From positions 1,482,444 to 1,546,443 of the forward strand of contig KB445798.1 in assembly GCA_000320605.2 (NCBI GenBank): a stretch of DNA of 64,000 nucleotides. Direction: 5' to 3'. The notes beneath the pieces were generated by a model that was not told the DNA's origin, searched no databases, and saw nothing but the letters and a program-made list of their open reading frames with translations. Positions 33,038 to 43,583 of this stretch are shown piece by piece. Each line of letters begins with the position of its first letter. Position 1 is the first letter of the stretch. Both the position numbers and the translations under genes were made by a program. Source of the stretch: Gelatoporia subvermispora B. Taxonomy: Eukaryota > Basidiomycota > Agaricomycetes > Polyporales > Gelatoporiaceae.

Positions 33038-36000
33038 TAGCACGCACGCCCCCGCACGTGCGGCCGAGCCTGCCGACCCGGGGACCCAATCCAGATCCGG
33101 GGCACGGTGCGCGTCCCTATCTCCCACTCTCCATCTTATCGTCCGCGTCGCACCGCCGCGTCGTGTCTGCGCATCCGGATTCTGCAGCGGTATTGATAAT
33201 GTCCTGCGCAGGCGGGCCTTCCTGGGTTCCGATCGTAATCTCTGCAGCACGGTGCACGCACGGCGGTGCAGCGCGCCCCGGCTGTACGTCAAGCCCCGCG
33301 TGCGCAAGGCCCCGGACGGGCTGCACGAGCGCATATCGCGGTGGCTCGTGCCCGCTATCGCACTGCGATATGCATTGGCGAGCCGGGCACTTCGGGGGCG
33401 GTGCGCGGCGCACGGGGCACGAGGCAGGGCTCCCAGTCAATTCGGTGCAAGCGGCGCGCGCTGGGTTGCACGCGCTGACGCAATACGATGACACCACCGC
33501 TTCGTGTTCTGCACCGTATACTCGATGACGCCCCGCAAGTTCTCCAGCGGCATCCGGGCTCCCCAGCGGGGGAACGTGTGGGGCGCGATGAGGGCAGCGT
33601 CGAACGTCGAAGGCCGGCGGGCGTCTGTCAAAGATAGCCTCGAGAACTTAAGTGTCGCCCGTGAAAGTTTGAAGCTTGCGAGAACGCGAACTCTGGAGGA
33701 ACGACCCGAGCGTCCATATACCCGGCAAATTCCCCGAGATCGAGCATCGTTTATCGGGTATCGGATATCGAATATCGAATATCGAAAGTTCGAAGATTGA
33801 CCCGAGTGTGAGCTGGACATGGCGAAAAAAGACTATCCGCCGAATCCCAACTGCGAGTGTCCCACCAGGGCCGGCGAGATGCGCGAGGTCGGGGAATCTC
33901 CCGGACGTGCTGCTCGGACAGACGGCACCAGCCGCCTGTCGCTATCGCGCGGGGAATTGCTCGAGCAACCCCCTCGGTGTCCGGCGCGTGTGGCCAGCGG
34001 TCGTGCGCGATATGTTCGCTGCGGTCTCATCTCAGGGCAGGCACCGCGAGCTTCGAATTGCAGCACGCCGGCGCGAGCCCCGCGTCTGCGCGCATATCGC
34101 TCGGGGCGCGTCCCGGGGCCCGCGCACAGGGCGCGGCGCACGGTGCACGACGCACGCGCGCGATGCTCCGAGCCGCCGCGAACGTGCGCGGGGCGTTATG
34201 GCAGCGCCGTCACCGCTGCGCCCGCGCTCTCGTACACGTCCGTAACGCGCTATTCGCAGCGCACGCCGCGCGCGGCGACTGAATGGCCTGGGTGCCAGGG
34301 CCGGGGGTCGTGCGCCCGCCTGCGCGATCGGGCGGGCAGATAAGCTGTACGGTAGGCAATCAAAGGCCCCGTGCGGCGGCGTGGGCCGTTATCTGCCGAT
34401 GCGGGCGACGTGCCTGCGTCCCGCGGCTTCCCTTCGTGCACCCTGTCCACGCTACAGCGGCCGGCGCCGGTGTTCTCAGGCGAGCGGACGTCGACGCTGA
34501 GTGCTGAGGCGCTGCGACTGGCACGGTCGTCGTCGCGGGCGTTGGGCGGTCGAGTGTGTGGTGCATGACGGCACCGTCCTGGGTACCTGCGCGATTACCG
34601 TGGTGCGCGTGGGTCGCCCGGGCGCGGGTAGCGCGGAGCACGCCATGGTGCGGAAGCCGGCAAATTGCAGCGCGGACTCGTATCGGTGACCCGGGCTCGA
34701 GGGAGCGGTACCCCCGCGCAACTCTATCTCCGGGAAGGACCACCCTCCTTCATTGCTGACCGCATATGTACGTCCACAGGCCAGTCCGGGGGCTGTAGCC
34801 TTGTCGACGGTCTGGCCCGCACCCTGCGTACGCGGGACAGTTCGGGTAGAGTCTGCTCCGCGAGGCGAGCCCAACGCCGCACAAGCAGGGCTGAACAGTA
34901 GTCGCTTGCGGAGGTAGGCCCGGTGGAGGAACCGTTGAGCACGGTCAATGGACCCGGTCAATGTTTGGTGCCCATTCGGGGGGATCGTCGCTGCCACAAA
35001 CACATGCGCGCACGCACATGATTCCACACCGCAGCATTGCGCTCGCAGTGTACGGTATGTGTTCCGTGCGAAGCCTGGCGGAGGCTTCCTCCCATACTCA
35101 CTTTGTTTCGTCTGGGCAGCTTCCGCGCGGTCCCATGACTCCCCACCGTATGCGCCGATTAAGCTTCACGCCGGCCACGATTGGCTCGCAGCTTGTTGCG
35201 GGAGGGCGGATGTTCCGTTGCGCGGGCGGTACTGCGGCGACATACGACATTGTGAGGTCTGGAGACTGCCATGACATAAGTCCCCCGGAGGCTATCTTCG
35301 ATCGCGCTGGTTCTTGGCCGCTGAGATGACGGATCGCCACGCAATTTAGGGTGTCGGTGTCGTGAAGGTGCCCTGGAGGTCCCACGCCCCGTGAGCCTAG
35401 AATACGCTTGATAATGTTTTTCGGGCGTACACTCGAAAGCATCAACATGTTTCTCCAAATTTGCTCCGGTCGGTGAGACATTGCTTTCCGACAATGTGGG
35501 CTGAAATGTCTTTGTCAGGCTACATGGCTCAGTCATGCAGAGGGTCTGGAATTTGTGAAATATACCGAACCACAGCAGAAGTGGCAATCATGGACCACCG
35601 AAACATCTCTGAAGAGGTAGCTTTGGGCGTCACATACGGCGTCTCTTGATGTACTCCGGGTATGAACGCAAATTTCGACTAACACACCTGGACCTTTTTG
35701 TTATTACGCAATGTTACCAATCAGTGGGAAAACTTCAGTAGCATCGCGATGGACTTGTGTACAGGACATGACCTGGAGGTTGGTGCGACAAAGCATCTCG
35801 GAGGCTTTTGTCACCCGCGCAGCTTCTGGACTCTTGAGATTGCGTGCTGCGGACCAGCGCAGCAATATCGCGAAGATGCTCTGGACACCCATACCTCCAA
35901 GCCTGGGATTACCGCAAACACACGAATTGGTACAAATTCCCGTAGCATTGCGATAACTTGTGCACAGGGTATAGCGTGGTCAATTCCGATGGGCGTGGAG

Positions 36001-36045
36001 ATCCAAGTAGATAGGAGCAGATAGAGTCCGACCAATCACCCGTGT
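33038..36045. other. GC-rich to mixed intergenic region (third part)
   Basis: No supportable gene. A run of TATCGGATATCGAATATCGAA (33755-33788) is a simple imperfect repeat. From about 35350 the GC content falls. Frames at 33676-34343 and 34961-35329 lack motifs, introns and codon bias. Confidence 0.45.
33752..33788. repeat. ATATCGA simple repeat
   Basis: Four to five near-copies of a 7-8 bp TATCGAA/TATCGGA unit. The unit is self-complementary around ATATCGATAT-like cores, so it could form hairpins. No gene is attached. Confidence 0.55.
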
Positions 36046-38085
36046 TCACTTCTTCTTACCAGACGCCTCCTTCTTCGCCGTCTTTTCCGCGACAAACAGC
36101 GCGGACGCGAGGTCCTTGCCCAGGCGCCAGACGATAAAGCTCGGCACGAGCAGCCACAGCCTGCGCGTGCACGGATCAGCCTGGCGATTCCTCGGGGGCA
36201 TCGCATAGCGTAGCTCGAAAGAAGGGACACGCACCCGTTTGGGATGACCCAGTAGACGATCAACGTCTGGAGATCGTTGTGGCCGACGGAGCAGCCGCCG
36301 CAGTAGTACTCCTGGAGCCAGTAGAGCACGGTCTTGGAGAGCGTCATGACGACGCTGGCGAAGCCGAGGAGCGTCGCGGCCGGGGTGCCCTTGACGTGCG
36401 CGAGATAGAGATAAGCGATGTTCATTCCGTTCTCGACGAGGTTGAGGAGCGCTGTGGGCGCTGCGGTGAGCCGGGGCGCCGGAACAGGAAGAAAGATGAA
36501 AGAAAGATGATAGCAAGGTGGGAGAAAGATGGGAGAAAGACGGAAGAAGAGAGGAAGCCGAAACGGGAAAAAGAGCAAAGGAGATACACACATTGGGCGT
36601 TCGTAAAGCCGTCCCCCTCTTCGTATGCTTTCCACCCATAGATCTGTCGGGATCAACCAGCGTAAGTTCGAAACGAAGTGCGGTGAGTGCGGCTGGGCCC
36701 GGCCTGGTCGACCGGAGTAGCGGCAGTGGAACTGATTATAGTGGGTTTGTACAGTGTGAACAGATACGCCAGCGACTACACGCAGGGTGTTTTCTGTCCC
36801 TCCCAGTTTTCACGACCATTACGAATTGTGAAACACTATTGTTTGTATTCGAACCCTTGCGCAATTAGATTATCACCAGACCACCCAGGCCTCGGAAGAC
36901 AGGGGGTGCGTAGTGAGTGCGATTTTGTTCAGTCAGGGGCACCAAAGCAATGGCACTACTTCTGGTTGCACGACGAAAACTTCAGACCATCAGGCGCGTA
37001 ACAGCCGTTGGAACATCGGCGCTGGCACGCATCGCGATTTCGCTCGGACATCGTAATTGCGCATCTAGCGCACGAAGTCCCTTTGCTTAAGCCGCTCACC
37101 GACGTTAGACGAAGGGGACCCCCGGTGTAGGAGCGGCCTGGCCCTGATGAGAACAGCGCTCCGTGTTGTCGTGCGTGCCAGCCTTATCTGCTCCCAGCGA
37201 TGTTACGCGCCTGACAGTCCACAGTTTTGCTGCAGGCCTGATGGGTCGTTTGATAGGGGTGAATAGTCCAGTAAGTGCGAGTGGTGCGGCTGCACTTTCC
37301 ACGCGTTCCGCGTTCCATAGGCCGTTACGTCGAAGGACGCAGGGGACGCAGGAGACCAGATAGGAGTTAGAGGCGAGTTAGGACGCACATAGTCTATGTC
37401 CTGGTACAACGCGTAGGGCTTCCATATCCAGTGCAGGTCGCCCCCGACCATAGAGCGCGGGCTGCACGAGTAAATCAGCGTTCAGATTGCACTGTCAGCG
37501 ACATCGCAGGCTGCCAGCTCACCGCATGAAGCAGTACCCCGCATCCCAGAAGATGACCGGGATCGTGAGGAGGAACCTGCAAATCCTGCATTATTTCCAC
37601 CCAATCCCTGTAAGAATCTGAAATCCACACCAGAGGGAGACCCAGTAGTACGTCTTGGCGGCCATTGGTAGTGGTGATGAAGGCGGGGGAGGGTAAGGAG
37701 GGTACAGGGGGCTACGCGCGCGCGCACCGTGAGTGCCATCTGCCCAGCGACCGTGAGAACTGCCAGGCGCTGCGCCTGCAGCTGCTTCCCTCCGCATCCG
37801 CATGGCGCCCCCGCCGGCCGCGTCCTCCCGCGTCGACGACGCGTACCCCGAGTCGTCTATCTCCGCGTCGGTGTCGGCGTCCGCATCGCCGGGCGCGGGC
37901 TCGAGGTACCACCCCCAGAACGCTGCGTCCGCGCTCGCGCGCCGCCAGTGCGCGGTGGCCCCCCGGCGCGCCGCGGCGCGCTCCAGCTGCGTGTGCGTCT
38001 CGACCGAGTCACGGTACCGCGCGGAGAGGAGCGGGATGGGTAGTGTGTCGTCGGTCGGTAGTGGTATGTCATTGTGTGTGGACAT
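36046..38085 (-). CDS. EXPERA/EBP-like multi-pass membrane protein
   Basis: Six exons (37631-38085, 37523-37576, 37389-37461, 36592-36643, 36235-36460, 36046-36160) encode 324 aa. An N-terminal region of about 145 residues, Ser/Ala/Glu-rich and likely cytosolic, precedes four or so membrane spans: YYWVSLWFLLTIPVIFW, NIAYLYLAHV, ATLLGFASVVMTLSKTVLYW, and VYWVIPNGLWLLVPSFIVW. The last span resembles the C-terminal helix of emopamil-binding/EXPERA proteins (sterol isomerases, TMEM97, TM6SF), and the order of spans fits that fold; I would not claim sterol isomerase activity. The tail is Lys-rich (KKEASGKKK). The third intron is unusually long (745 bp, 36644-37388) against 54-131 bp for the rest. 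The TATATA at 38395-38400 may be its core promoter. Confidence 0.65.
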
Positions 38086-39220
38086 CGGGGAGGGAGAGGC
38101 GGTCGTGTGCTGGGGCGGACGGCATGCTCGACGAAAGGAACCTGGCACGGCCCAGGGCACGCGGCTAGCGCGACGCGGTGGTGGCCTGAGAAGCGTGCTC
38201 GACACGCGCCGTCAACAAAGGGTCTCGCTAACTGGTGCTTGCACAACACGATCACGCTCTGGGTTCTTTGTACTCTGTCTCCGCTGCCTCGCGACCTAGG
38301 CAGTCTTGTGTGCGATAATTCGGGCGATGCGATGGTCCTCAGGCGCTCCCACTCTCCACGATGATGTGGTAGCGCAGCCGTGCTGATTTTGCGCTATATA
38401 GGGGCGTGCTCTCGGCGTATACAGAGAGCTTTGTCGCCTTTCGCGAATCGAAGCAAATCCGGCGATAATTACAATCACCTTGCATGACGGCCTTTGACAC
38501 TGCCAACACTAAGCTGTATCGCAGAGAGTGGTTTTGCATTCGCCTGCCAGGCCTCGTGTCTGCTTATAACGATCATTCATCTCTGGCCCTCTCGCGTTCA
38601 GGGAGCAACTAGCATTCCATAAGCCTGGCGACCCACAGTATCAAACCGTTGATCGCAACTGACACAAGCACCTTCGTCTTTAATAATTTGGGCGATATCT
38701 ACGATGGCTTTCAGATGCTCTCACTGCGACGACGCGATTGACCAAACGAGCTTGTTTGCACTGAGGGCACCCGTTCGGCGCATATACAGGACTTGTCACA
38801 TTCTACGAATTGATGCAAATTGAGCGTAAGTTGGTTAGCATCCTGCCTTCTACTGCTCACTGGGGCAACTATGATTACCTGAAGTGCAGCATAGAGTACG
38901 ACATCATGAATGCTGAGCTGCGTCCGCAGAGTGGTTCTGTATTTGCTCGAGCTTCGGGTCTGTCTGGGGTGCACATCCTTACCGAGTTTCCTCGTGTCCA
39001 AGCAGAGCTCCCGTCCACAAGCTTGGTGGCCCAGATTGTCGGCTAATTGATCGCAATTTGTACAAGGACGGCAAGCACGAGCATTGAGATATTACAGAGC
39101 AGACAGCGACAGCAATATAACGCATGTACAGTGAGATTACTGAGACGGATAGAATATCATCGCCAGTGTTGTGGCATGCGAGGAAAACGTCCGAGAGATA
39201 TCATGCTTGTTGTTTGGTAT
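38086..39220. other. Intergenic region
   Basis: Upstream flank of the EXPERA-like gene and downstream flank of the next gene. I see no further coding region; a TATATA motif lies at 38395-38400. Confidence 0.45.
38395..38400 (-). promoter_or_regulatory. TATA-like box upstream of the EXPERA-like gene
   Basis: CTATATAG (38394-38401), about 310 bp upstream of the ATG at 38085 on the reverse strand. A plausible core promoter, although the leader would be long. Confidence 0.35.
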
Positions 39221-39965
39221 TCAGAAGTCCTTCAAGTTCAGTTTCCCGTAGGAACCACTGAACTTGAACTCGCCAGTCTCGGACCAGCGCACGGTGACGT
39301 CCTTGCTGGTGATGTACAGATTGTCGTACCTATGATTGAGAGGCGTGAGATAGGCCTTCTCAGGGTCAGAGACGACGACGGGCCTAACGGAAGCGGTGCA
39401 GTCCCCGATGCAGTCCTCAAACTCCTCCTTGGAGAACTTCTTCATCTTGAACTTCGGCGGGCCATCGAGATTCATCATCGCGCCGAAGACGGCGGGGTCG
39501 GAGCAAATACCGTCGTACGACCACTTCGCGCCGCCCGTCTTGCACGAGGGCTTCCACTGTACATCACAGCATTATCAGCGCCCGCACTGGCACTTCCACG
39601 CCGCGGCTCAAGTCACGCACGGTCATCTGCTTTAAAATGCCCTTGAGCGCCGCGTTGCGGACCTTCTCCGCCTCTGCCTCGAGCTCCTCCTTGCTTTTCA
39701 CCTTCGGCGCGGCAGCGGCAGCGGCAGGAGGCGCACTCGCGACCATCTGCTCGAGCGCACGCGCGTACTCCGCGAGTCGCACGAGATCCGCGCGGATTGC
39801 GTCCTCGTCTTCGTCGACCGGGTAGTTCTCGCGGTCCGCCAGGATCGCGTCGACGAGCGCGACGGCGTCTGCGTGTGCCCCGGTGCTACTGCGCGCCTTC
39901 TTGGGCGCGGCAGCGCCGTCGGTCGCGTCGGACTTGCGCTTCCTGGTCGTTCCTCCGGCGGGCAT
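39221..39965 (-). CDS. Conserved hypothetical protein with Lys-rich N terminus
   Basis: Two exons (39621-39965 and 39221-39556) with a 64 bp intron encode 226 aa. The N-terminal 115 residues begin MPAGGTTRKRKSDATDG, with a likely nuclear-localisation cluster and helical acidic/Ala-rich stretches. The C-terminal half starts WKPSCKTGGAKWSYDGICSD and continues with LDGPPKFKMKKFSKEEFEDC and a closing TGEFKFSGSYGK. I believe this is a family of unknown function common in basidiomycetes, but I cannot name a domain. An in-frame 54-nt segment (39330-39383) looks like a former intron: it ends CTCAATCATAG, and skipping it would join SVR to YDNLYI directly, but its donor would be GC, not GT. The protein may therefore be 208 or 226 aa. 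Confidence 0.65.
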
Positions 39966-41240
39966 CTTTAGAGTTCCTTGTGGGTGTCTGATAGAGTTGG
40001 ATAGGTGGTAGGTGGTGGTTGGTAGCAGAGGAAAACGGCGAAACGCGTCCTAGTGGCGTCGGTGGCGCGTCACGGACGCGGGTAGTCACACATCAGGTGA
40101 CCGCGGCGCGTACGGCCGAGGTCGCCTGTCACGCGCCTCGGAGCCCAACGTCGCAGACAGAGACCGATCGAGGCGTCTGCGCATTGCATATACGCCCCCC
40201 TTGCAAGCGTCACGCCGTCGTCCATCTTTCGACTGTTCGGCTGGGACGACCGTGCTTGCGGCCTGCGGCGGAGACTTTGGGAGCGGCCGCGACGCGAGTG
40301 CGGGCATCCGTCCCTATGCTCTGCGCACCCTTGAACCTACGCTGTGCGCTACGACACTCGCGGCAATGGATTTGGTTGCCAGCTTACCGCCGGGAGAACT
40401 GCGTCGGGCTGTAATACTTCTCTCCTTCCTGGTCTCTGGGAATGTTCCGAGGTTCAACAACTCTCGCTAGCACTAGGACCGTGGTCGCCAAAAGGAGGTC
40501 TCTGTGGCCGGACTAGTACTTGTCAAGAAGATCTGCCAGGAACAGATAGGAGGGACGATCTGCTCCACCGTGCATATATAGTGCGCGGGACCTACAGGGG
40601 TGCGGTGCCCTTCTGCTTGACGTAATGGCGTATCACAATTACAGACCCTCAGACTGCCATCTCGAGTGTGTTCTGGACGGCCAATTTCACAGAGCAGCAT
40701 TGATTACCTACGAGCTTCGCACAGAAATCCAGCTACTACTTGCGATGCTCTGACTCAATGCTCCATCTTGATAAGCCGCATATATGCATGCCATGCCTGC
40801 TTTGGAGAGCACCCTCTTCGCTGACCACAAGCATTCCGCGCGCAGCGTAGCGCATACAGCACCGAGGGTGGGATTCGGCTCACCACGAACAGAAAAGGAA
40901 CAAGACCATCGTATCAAAGTTATCGCGTCTTCGTGAGTCCCACATCCTCGGAGAGGAGTAGCGGTTACCCACGAGCCACTTCGCACAGTAGTCCAGCTAC
41001 AACAATGCTCCTATCTCGTCTTGATCACCCACATATATGCACGACTTTGCGGCTTTCGAAAGCTGTCGAGACCACACCCTCGCCGATGTGTCTGCACCCT
41101 CTCCGTTGGCCGCGAACACTCCGCGCACAGGGCATACAACGACAATAGAATTCCGCATACCACAAACAGAAAAAGTAACAAGACGTCGTACCAAGTCATC
41201 ACGTCCGTAAGTCCCGCGTCCCGGCTCGTCCCAGTGCCCG
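39966..41240. other. Intergenic region with an imperfect tandem duplication
   Basis: No supportable gene. The part from about 40731 to 41215 contains two diverged copies of one sequence (next entry). Confidence 0.45.
40731..41215. repeat. Diverged tandem duplication, about 220 bp units
   Basis: Copy 1 (about 40731-40943) and copy 2 (about 40992-41215) align over most of their length, for example CATATATGCA...GACCACA and ACAGAAAAAG/ACAGAAAAGG followed by AACAAGAC. On the reverse strand copy 2 carries a short frame with a hydrophobic stretch (LLLFLFVVCGILLSLYALC), which is frameshifted in copy 1. Either a small membrane peptide gene was duplicated and one copy died, or the frame is chance. Confidence 0.55.
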
Positions 41241-43583
41241 TCACGACTGGCGCTTGCGGAAGAGCACCTCCGCGTGCATGTTCGGCACGAGCGCGGACGC
41301 GAAGAAGGACCACGGCGGGTGCTCACCCTCGCGCTCCATCTTCACGTCGTAGTTCACCGCAATGTGCGCGAGCATCGTCTTGAGCTCCGTCGCCGCGAAG
41401 AACCGGCCGGGGCTGCGCACGCATCAGCACCGTCCACTCACAAGTTGCAACGCCCCGTCTCATAGACGGCGAGGCGGGAGGGGATGGGGAAGGGGTACGC
41501 ACCACGCATGCCGCCCGTGTCCGAACGCGACGTACTCGACGCTCGTCGAGACCATCGAGTGCTTCGTGCCCTCGCCCTCGGGCTCGCGCATGTCCGCGAA
41601 GCGCCACGGGTTGAACACGCCCGGGTTCTCGTACACGCCCCCGTCCGTGTGCAGCGCCATCTGCGGCGTCGACACGAGCGTCCCCGCGGGCACGAACGTC
41701 CCGTCCGAGAAGCTGAAGTCCTGCAGCGCCTGCCGCGTCATCGTCACTGCCCAGCCACCCGAATGTCAGCGTGCGTTCGGTGACAGTCCCGTGAAGCAGG
41801 ATCGGTGCGGGGGGTGAGAGGGCGAGGACAAGCGGAGGTAGAGGGGGGGAGCGAAGGTAGATGGGGAAAGGAAAGAGGGAGGGACGTACGCGCGCCGAGC
41901 CCCATGAGCCGCTGCGACTCCTTGAGGAAGCTGTCGATCTTGCGCATGCGCCCGACGGACGCCTTCGACCAGCCGTGCTCCGCGACGACCGCCTCGACCT
42001 CCTCGCGCAGCGGCTGGATGTACTGCGGGTTCGCCGCGAGGTAGTACAGCGCGTGCGTGAACGTCTGTCCGCCGCCATCATCAGCATCGGCGCGCCATTG
42101 TGCGCGCTTCGCAGATCGAGGCAGGGTAGAAGTGGGACGTACGTTCGACGAGGTGTGGATCGCGGCAAAGTTCAGGACGAGGATGCGCCGGACGAGCGCG
42201 CCCACGCTGCGCTCCTCGCCCTCGGCCGCCTCCATCAGCCACTGCAAAAAGTCGTTCTGCGCACGCAACCACCCGCTACAATCAGCCCTCAACGCATACT
42301 CAAACAGCGACACGGCGGCGTACGGGCTTATCGGGCCACGCCTCGCCGTGCTGGGCCATCATGCGGTACCGCTCCGCGATGACCGGCTCGAGGTGCTTCT
42401 GCGCACGGTCGATGCTCGTGTGGACGCTCGTCATCAGGCTGCCCACGATCCTGCACAAACGGGGTACGCAGCGCGCAACACACAGCACACAACACACGAC
42501 GCGGGTCAGCATGCCGCGCCGGGCGCGGGGACGCGAGAGACGCACGGTTTGAGGAAGTTCGGGAAGAGATTGATGACCGCGGCGCTCTTGACGACGTCGA
42601 TGGTGAACGTGATGTTCAGCTTGCAGTACTCCGGGTTGCGGCCTGCGGGACGGGCGGGAGGGGGACGGGATGTCAGCCGGGTGCGTCGCGGCTCGCGGGA
42701 TCCAGAGCGCTGACGGCTACGTACACGTCGGAGTGCCCACGAACAGCCTGTTGCTCACGCGGCACACGATTTCCTGGATGCGGTCGTACGCGCGCACCTT
42801 CGTCCACCCTGCACCGCGCGCGGTTCCGTCAGCACATGCCAATCCGGGGGGCACGCAGGAGGAGGGGGTCAGCGGCAGACGCACCGTCGCCCGCGGGGAT
42901 CACGTCCTGGAACGCCTGCGCCATCTCGTCACGCACGCCCGGGAACACCGCGGCGATGTTCCGTGTGAGCTGCGAGCGCACGATCGGGACGTGGTACCCG
43001 TTCTCGTGCACCGCGCGCCCGAGCGTGTACGGGATCTGCAGCGTCTGCACACGCACCGGACCCCGTCAGCGCGGGCAGAGCGCAACACAACACGAGAGGG
43101 AGACGCACGACGTTGGTCGCCTCGGCGAAGGACAGCTGGTCGTCCGGCGCCTTGCGCAGCTCCTCGACGAGCTTCGGGCCGGTCACGATGACGTGCCACC
43201 CGCCGGGGGCGTAGAACTTGAAGGACCCGCCCTTGTACTGCGGCGGCGCCAGGGCGTCGAGATCAGCCCGACAGACGGCGGGGGGTGGACGGCGAGCGAA
43301 GAGGGAGACGCACCTTGTTGTACCCCTCCTGGATCACGCCCGCGCCGTCCTTGATGAAGCGTGCCGCGCCCGCCCAGCACAGGACGGGCAGCGAGGGCCC
43401 GCCGACGGTGGGGATCCCGCTGAGCTAGAGAGCGCAGATCGCACATCAGCCCCGCTCGTGTGAACGCATGCACGCCTACAGAGTGTGGCGCACCTTGTAC
43501 TTGGCGGGCTTGAGCCAGTCGGCGAGGAGGTAGAGGCCGGAGACGGCGAGGAGGGCGTAGGTGAGCAGCCCGAGGTCCGCCAT
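41241..43583 (-). CDS. Cytochrome P450 monooxygenase
   Basis: Eleven exons (43494-43583, 43314-43424, 43109-43237, 42885-43044, 42725-42808, 42546-42642, 42324-42450, 42143-42256, 41890-42064, 41503-41746, 41241-41412) encode 500 aa. An N-terminal membrane anchor (about residues 4-24) is followed by the I-helix region LNFAAIHTSS (about 294-303), the K-helix ExxR at E353-R356 (KESQR), NPWRF as the PERF-like motif, and the heme-binding FGHGRHACPGRFF with Cys444, split by the last intron. It will be an ER-bound monooxygenase taking electrons from P450 reductase. The pattern resembles basidiomycete families such as CYP512/CYP5144, but I cannot assign a family or substrate. No other tailoring or backbone biosynthetic gene lies nearby. 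A TATA run at 43735-43744 sits 150 bp upstream. Confidence 0.9.

Noticed and set aside
36836..36900. tRNA-like B-box (GGTTCGAATAC on the reverse strand)
   Set aside because: No matching A-box at the right spacing, no acceptor stem and no cloverleaf could be folded by eye.
36046..43583. Secondary-metabolite cluster (membrane isomerase-like protein plus P450)
   Set aside because: No polyketide, peptide or terpene backbone enzyme, transporter or regulator lies nearby; the association is likely accidental.
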